A stretch of 64,000 bases of DNA from Triglochin maritima (Eukaryota > Streptophyta > Magnoliopsida > Alismatales > Juncaginaceae): NCBI GenBank assembly GCA_963682175.1, contig OY821772.1, positions 46,212,925 through 46,276,924 of the forward strand. Reading direction: 5' to 3'. Positions within the stretch are counted from its first letter, which is position 1. The number at the start of each line of letters is the position of its first letter. This document shows, piece after piece, positions 60,665 to 64,000 of this stretch. The notes beneath the pieces were generated by a model. It was not told the origin of the DNA and did not search any database. It worked only from the letters and a program-made list of their open reading frames with translations. A program made the position numbers and the translations under genes.

Positions 60665-60885
60665 CCTACAGTATGCGCGTTACTCAAAAAAGACGAGATG
60701 ATTGGATCGAGGCTTGGACTTCTCAGGCATCGAGGACCTACAGTATGCACGTGACTCACAAAAGACGAGACGATTGGATCAAGACTTGGACTTCTTAGGC
60801 ATCGAGGAGCTACAGTATGCGCGTGACTCACAAAAGACGAGACGATTGGATCGAGCACCTACAGTACACGTGTGACTACTTCAAT
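60665..60885. repeat. 72-bp tandem array upstream of the element D gene
   Basis: CTACAGTATGCGCGTGACTC-type segments start at 60665, 60737, 60809 and 60858: two full 72-bp steps, then a 49-bp step. Each holds one ACAGTATGCGCGTGA-like core, related to CACAGTATACGCGTGA of element C. A TATA-like box (CAATATATATACCCC, about 60892) follows. Confidence 0.85.
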
Positions 60886-60980
60886 ATATATACCCCAACC
60901 ACATTAATTCTCTACTCACCTCTATTGTAATCTTACTTCTTCCACCATAATTCTCTACTCACCTCTACTTTCTACTCACA

Positions 60981-62176
60981 ATGTCATCTTCAGAAGACAA
61001 TGATTCACCAGATTATCGACGATCTCCACGTCGTCCACCCCCAAGCTAACACTTTTTCCCTTACCAAAATGTTCCACAACCATGATTCCACCCGTTATAC
61101 CAAAGCCAATTTACCACACAATCAGGATTCCACCCGTCCCACCAAAGCCAATTTTTACCACACTCAGGGCTCTACCCACACAATCAATACCAACCGCCAA
61201 CTCAGGAAGAAGGGCAAACCCAATTCCCAATGGGTATGTATACTCACATCCTAAGTGGCGAAAGTAGTGGAAATGCAAGCCGCTATACAGCTGATGTGAA
61301 TGACGAAACCACGACTGAGGGAACACGCAAAACCGCGACGATGAGGTTGCAAAAATCGTGCTCTGCACAAGAGGATCAACGACTCGTCTCAGCTTACATG
61401 ACTGTCAGTGGCGATGATGTGCAGGTTGGGACAAACCAAAAAATGAAGTCCTTCTCGAAACGTGTGGAGCACATCTACAATGACTCAGGCGAGCCAGGTG
61501 TAGTAGAGCGTAACTATGAATCATTGAAGGGGCGATGAAGGCGTACATTGCCATCTGTGAACCAATGAGTCGATTGCTTCGACCAGGCGGTGCAGAGGAA
61601 GAGAAGCGGTTACAACGAGGACGATGTCATCCATGAAGCGCACATCATCTACGAACGAACACACAACGCCAAATTTCAGTTCATGCATGTTTGGCTTTTG
61701 TTACGCAGGTATCCAAATGGGAGTCTGTTGCGCTTGGACTTCCCACCGGAAACGTCGCTGCAGAAAGTTCGGAGAGTTTTAGCAGCGGGAAAAGAAAAAG
61801 CACCGACGAAGATGGGAGTAACGCAACACCGTCAGCAGATGAAATGGTGTTCGAAACATGTCCTCGTCCTGAAGGTGTTAAAAAAGCCCAAAAAAAGAAG
61901 GGGAAACAACCATTTCAGGCACAACTTGATCCTGATATGTTAGAACTGGGGAAACAAATTGAATATAGCGTAAAAGTGAAAGAGGAAAAATATTTGCATT
62001 ACGAAGAACGGATGGAGAGGAAACTCATCGAAGCTGAGGTGAATTTCCAAAAGGAACTGAACAGCAAGAAACTTGATGTCCTCTTCGCTCTAATGAAGAA
62101 GGAAAACAATGACGAATTCGATAAAGAAACACTTGCTGAACTCAAGAAATGGGCTAAAGCACAAGGATATCTGTAG
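60981..62176 (+). pseudogene. Harbinger Myb/SANT-like protein, several stops and a frameshift
   Basis: It starts at 60981 (MSSSEDNDSPDYRRSP), collinear with the element C gene. N-terminal Pro/Gln/Tyr-rich repeats (FHPxxQSQF type), SANT-like part (QKSCSAQEDQRLVSAYMTVS ... YESLKGR), helical part (YNEDDVIHEAHIIYERTH) and Lys/Glu-rich coiled-coil tail (YEERMERKLIEAEVNF ... LKKWAKAQGYL). In-frame stops occur near 61047 (TAA), 61083 (TGA), 61536 and 61566 (TGA at conserved Trp codons of copy C), and a 1-base deletion near 61713 (CCAAATGGG where CCAAAATGGG is expected). No full product is possible. Confidence 0.88.
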
Positions 62177-62385
62177 GTGCTTATATTTTCAATATGTCTG
62201 TGGTAGTTTATCAGTATTCTGTTAGTTTAAATTTTGTATCTGTAGGATGATTGTCTTTCCTTTCCTTATTTCTGTTGTATTTCGTATTCTGTATTTTTAT
62301 TGAATTTTGTTTCCGAAATGTATGAGTATTATACTACTATTTCTTAATTTGTCACGTGCCCCCCCCCCCCCCCAGGGTGCTCTAA

Positions 62386-64000
62386 CGATTCTCTATCTGA
62401 AATTGATTTATTTATTGTTTATAACTTAAAACGACTTCCATTCTTAAAATATCAGTTAATATAGGGATATAACCCCTTGGGTCACAAATATCCCCCTCCC
62501 CCCGGGGGAGAGGAACAACCTTGTCTTTTTCTTTGTAAGGTGTTAGGAGGGTGAACAAGACAAGAATGAACAAGACTAACCGTTCACTGATGAATAAGTT
62601 AGATGTCTCAATCATTGCCATGGCAAAGCATCTCACAGTGTATATCCTTGTGGTTCAAACAAGATGCATCTCCCAGATGACAACTACAATATGTGGTAGC
62701 TAATAACTATTGACTTATTTTCCCCCCAACTATTTACGGAGAAGAAAACAAATAGAAGATTACAGATATACACACACACACTAACCATATATGTGGGTAA
62801 TTGGATATCTTTCCTCCTTAAGAGTAGAATGTGATGTAAGTTGCAATCATGATCGTATTTTCTATTAATGAGATTCTTGCATTTATATTATCTCTATTTT
62901 TGGCATATATACTTGTCTTTTGAAAGGCAGCATATGTCAGTATGTCGCATATATACTTATAAGTTGTAATATCCTCCAAATTGATGGAGCGTGACTCAAG
63001 CTCTCCAATTAAACTCCATTATCAAAAAAAGTCCATTACTAACTCAACCACTTCTCGATTATGGTATTTAATTAGATGTAAAATTTCATGGTTTTGTAAT
63101 TTAGGGTGAAGAAATCGCTCTTCGCGAAATACGATCGTGTACAGATATAAATGTAATAATGTCAAGATTGGTTAAATTGACAGCTAAATATGACGTCTGA
63201 TCTAGAATAACCACATTTGGTTGGAAAATAGGTTGCTAGAACGTGAATATGACCAAAATAAAAGAAATCTATGCAAAATAACACAAATAAAGGGTGTATC
63301 TGATATTTGACTTCAAGTTGGAGGACATAATGATATACATGACTATGTAATTCAAGTCGAGAGATTGAACTTATAACAATACACAAAAAATGAATGGTAT
63401 TTATGTGAATATAAGAAGAAGAAAAAAGAAGGTATGAATGCAAAGACTTTTTTCTGCCTTCGTTGAATGAGTTTATGTTGGAAACTTGCAAACAAACAAA
63501 CACAACAAAGAAAACATGGGAAAACCAAATAAAACCGGTTGCACAACGTGCACAATGTCTTCTACCATAATTATGTGCTCAATAATCAATAGCTTAAAAT
63601 GCATAATGTCTTCTACCAAAATTATGTGCTCATTAATCAATAGCTCAAACATTACTATTTCCGCACTACTTTATCCGTCATGTCCAATTTCATTTCCCTG
63701 TCAACCCGTAGTTAACTTATCAACAAGAACAAGTGAACATTGCGACCTCCCAAAACCAAAACTTGAAACACAAATTTGTTCCACCTATTGCGTACCTCAA
63801 AAGTGGTGGAAAAAACCACACTACGCCCATTCTTTGCCTTTCTTGACAATCCAAGCAGAAAAATTCGGTCCCAAATTACCCGTGAGAGATGGATTGAGTT
63901 TGTAAGTTGTAACCACCAACTCTGTGCACTTCCATCCATGCATGTTCTTTGTGCTTATGCAAAAAGATTTGGAGGGCCACATGAGGTGGCAATTTCACAA
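62386..64000. other. Intergenic, no gene seen
   Basis: AT-rich. A short C/G-rich patch at 62490-62515 and a duplicated word (ATAATGTCTTCTACC, at about 63555 and 63604) are the only repeats noted. Frames at 63160-63940 overlap on both strands and lack coding character. Confidence 0.5.

Larger units (their letters stand above)
60359..62382 (+). mobile_element. PIF/Harbinger element D (Myb-like gene only)
   Basis: A 2024-bp element flanked by TAA (60356-60358 and 62383-62385). The left terminus is GAGCATCCTTAACAGCGCCC, nearly the same as B's left end. The right terminus ends CCCAGGGTGCTC, preceded by a C15 tract (62359-62373). The single gene is Myb-like, transcribed from the GAGCA end as in element C. 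It starts only 317 bp after element B ends. Confidence 0.9.

Noticed and set aside
1..64000. tRNA or rRNA genes
   Set aside because: I saw no B-box-like GGTTCRANNCC with a matching cloverleaf and no rRNA similarity; only the copia primer site resembles a tRNA complement. A covariance-model scan would be decisive.

Overview
The window is nuclear DNA from a flowering plant, most likely a eudicot. It is AT-rich, its genes are split by GT-AG introns, and its recognisable proteins are plant families: an RRP12-like nucleolar protein, a plant-type dynein light chain, a GH17/CBM43 beta-1,3-glucanase and a GPI-anchored lipid-transfer protein. I cannot name the species from sequence alone. Splice sites were placed by eye from frame, consensus and protein continuity.

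Layout, left to right. 1-3.3 kb: a 229 bp direct repeat, then the 5' part of an RRP12-like gene (minus) that runs off the left edge. 3.8-9.3 kb: a decayed PIF/Harbinger transposase element (A), split by an LTR insertion at 5360-8955 with a target-site duplication. 9.3-13.7 kb: intergenic, with a 10-bp minisatellite. 13.7-17.5 kb: exon-like pieces of an unidentified minus-strand gene, interrupted by Harbinger element C (13891-16092), which carries only the Myb/SANT-like gene. 19.3-22.0 kb: two-exon dynein light chain (plus). 23.9-27.9 kb: GH17/CBM43 glucanase (minus) whose N-terminal catalytic exon appears to be missing; a TIR element lies in the gap. 28.9-34.3 kb: an 11-exon gene (plus) for a plant protein of about 1122 residues that I do not recognise. 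35.8-37.6 kb: three-exon GPI-anchored lipid-transfer protein (minus). 40.1-49.5 kb: an old Ty1/copia element with both LTRs, holding a nested 1.5 kb solo LTR. 51.2-53.6 kb: a TIR-bounded non-coding element filled with inverted repeats and 22-bp satellites. 54.1-56.2 kb: an LTR-like block rich in GGTCGACC palindromes. 57.8-60.0 kb: Harbinger element B (transposase only). 60.4-62.4 kb: Harbinger element D (Myb-like only). The rest is intergenic.

The most interesting system is the Harbinger family. Four related elements share termini and TAA/TTA target duplications, but each carries only one of the two proteins the superfamily needs: transposase (A, B) or Myb-like protein (C, D). In all four, the upstream side of the single gene holds an array of a GCGTGA-type motif, spaced about 19-20 bp in A, B and C. 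This suggests shared binding or regulation by one of the element's own proteins. All four genes are broken here. The host genes are unrelated housekeeping or cell-wall genes and form no operon or pathway.
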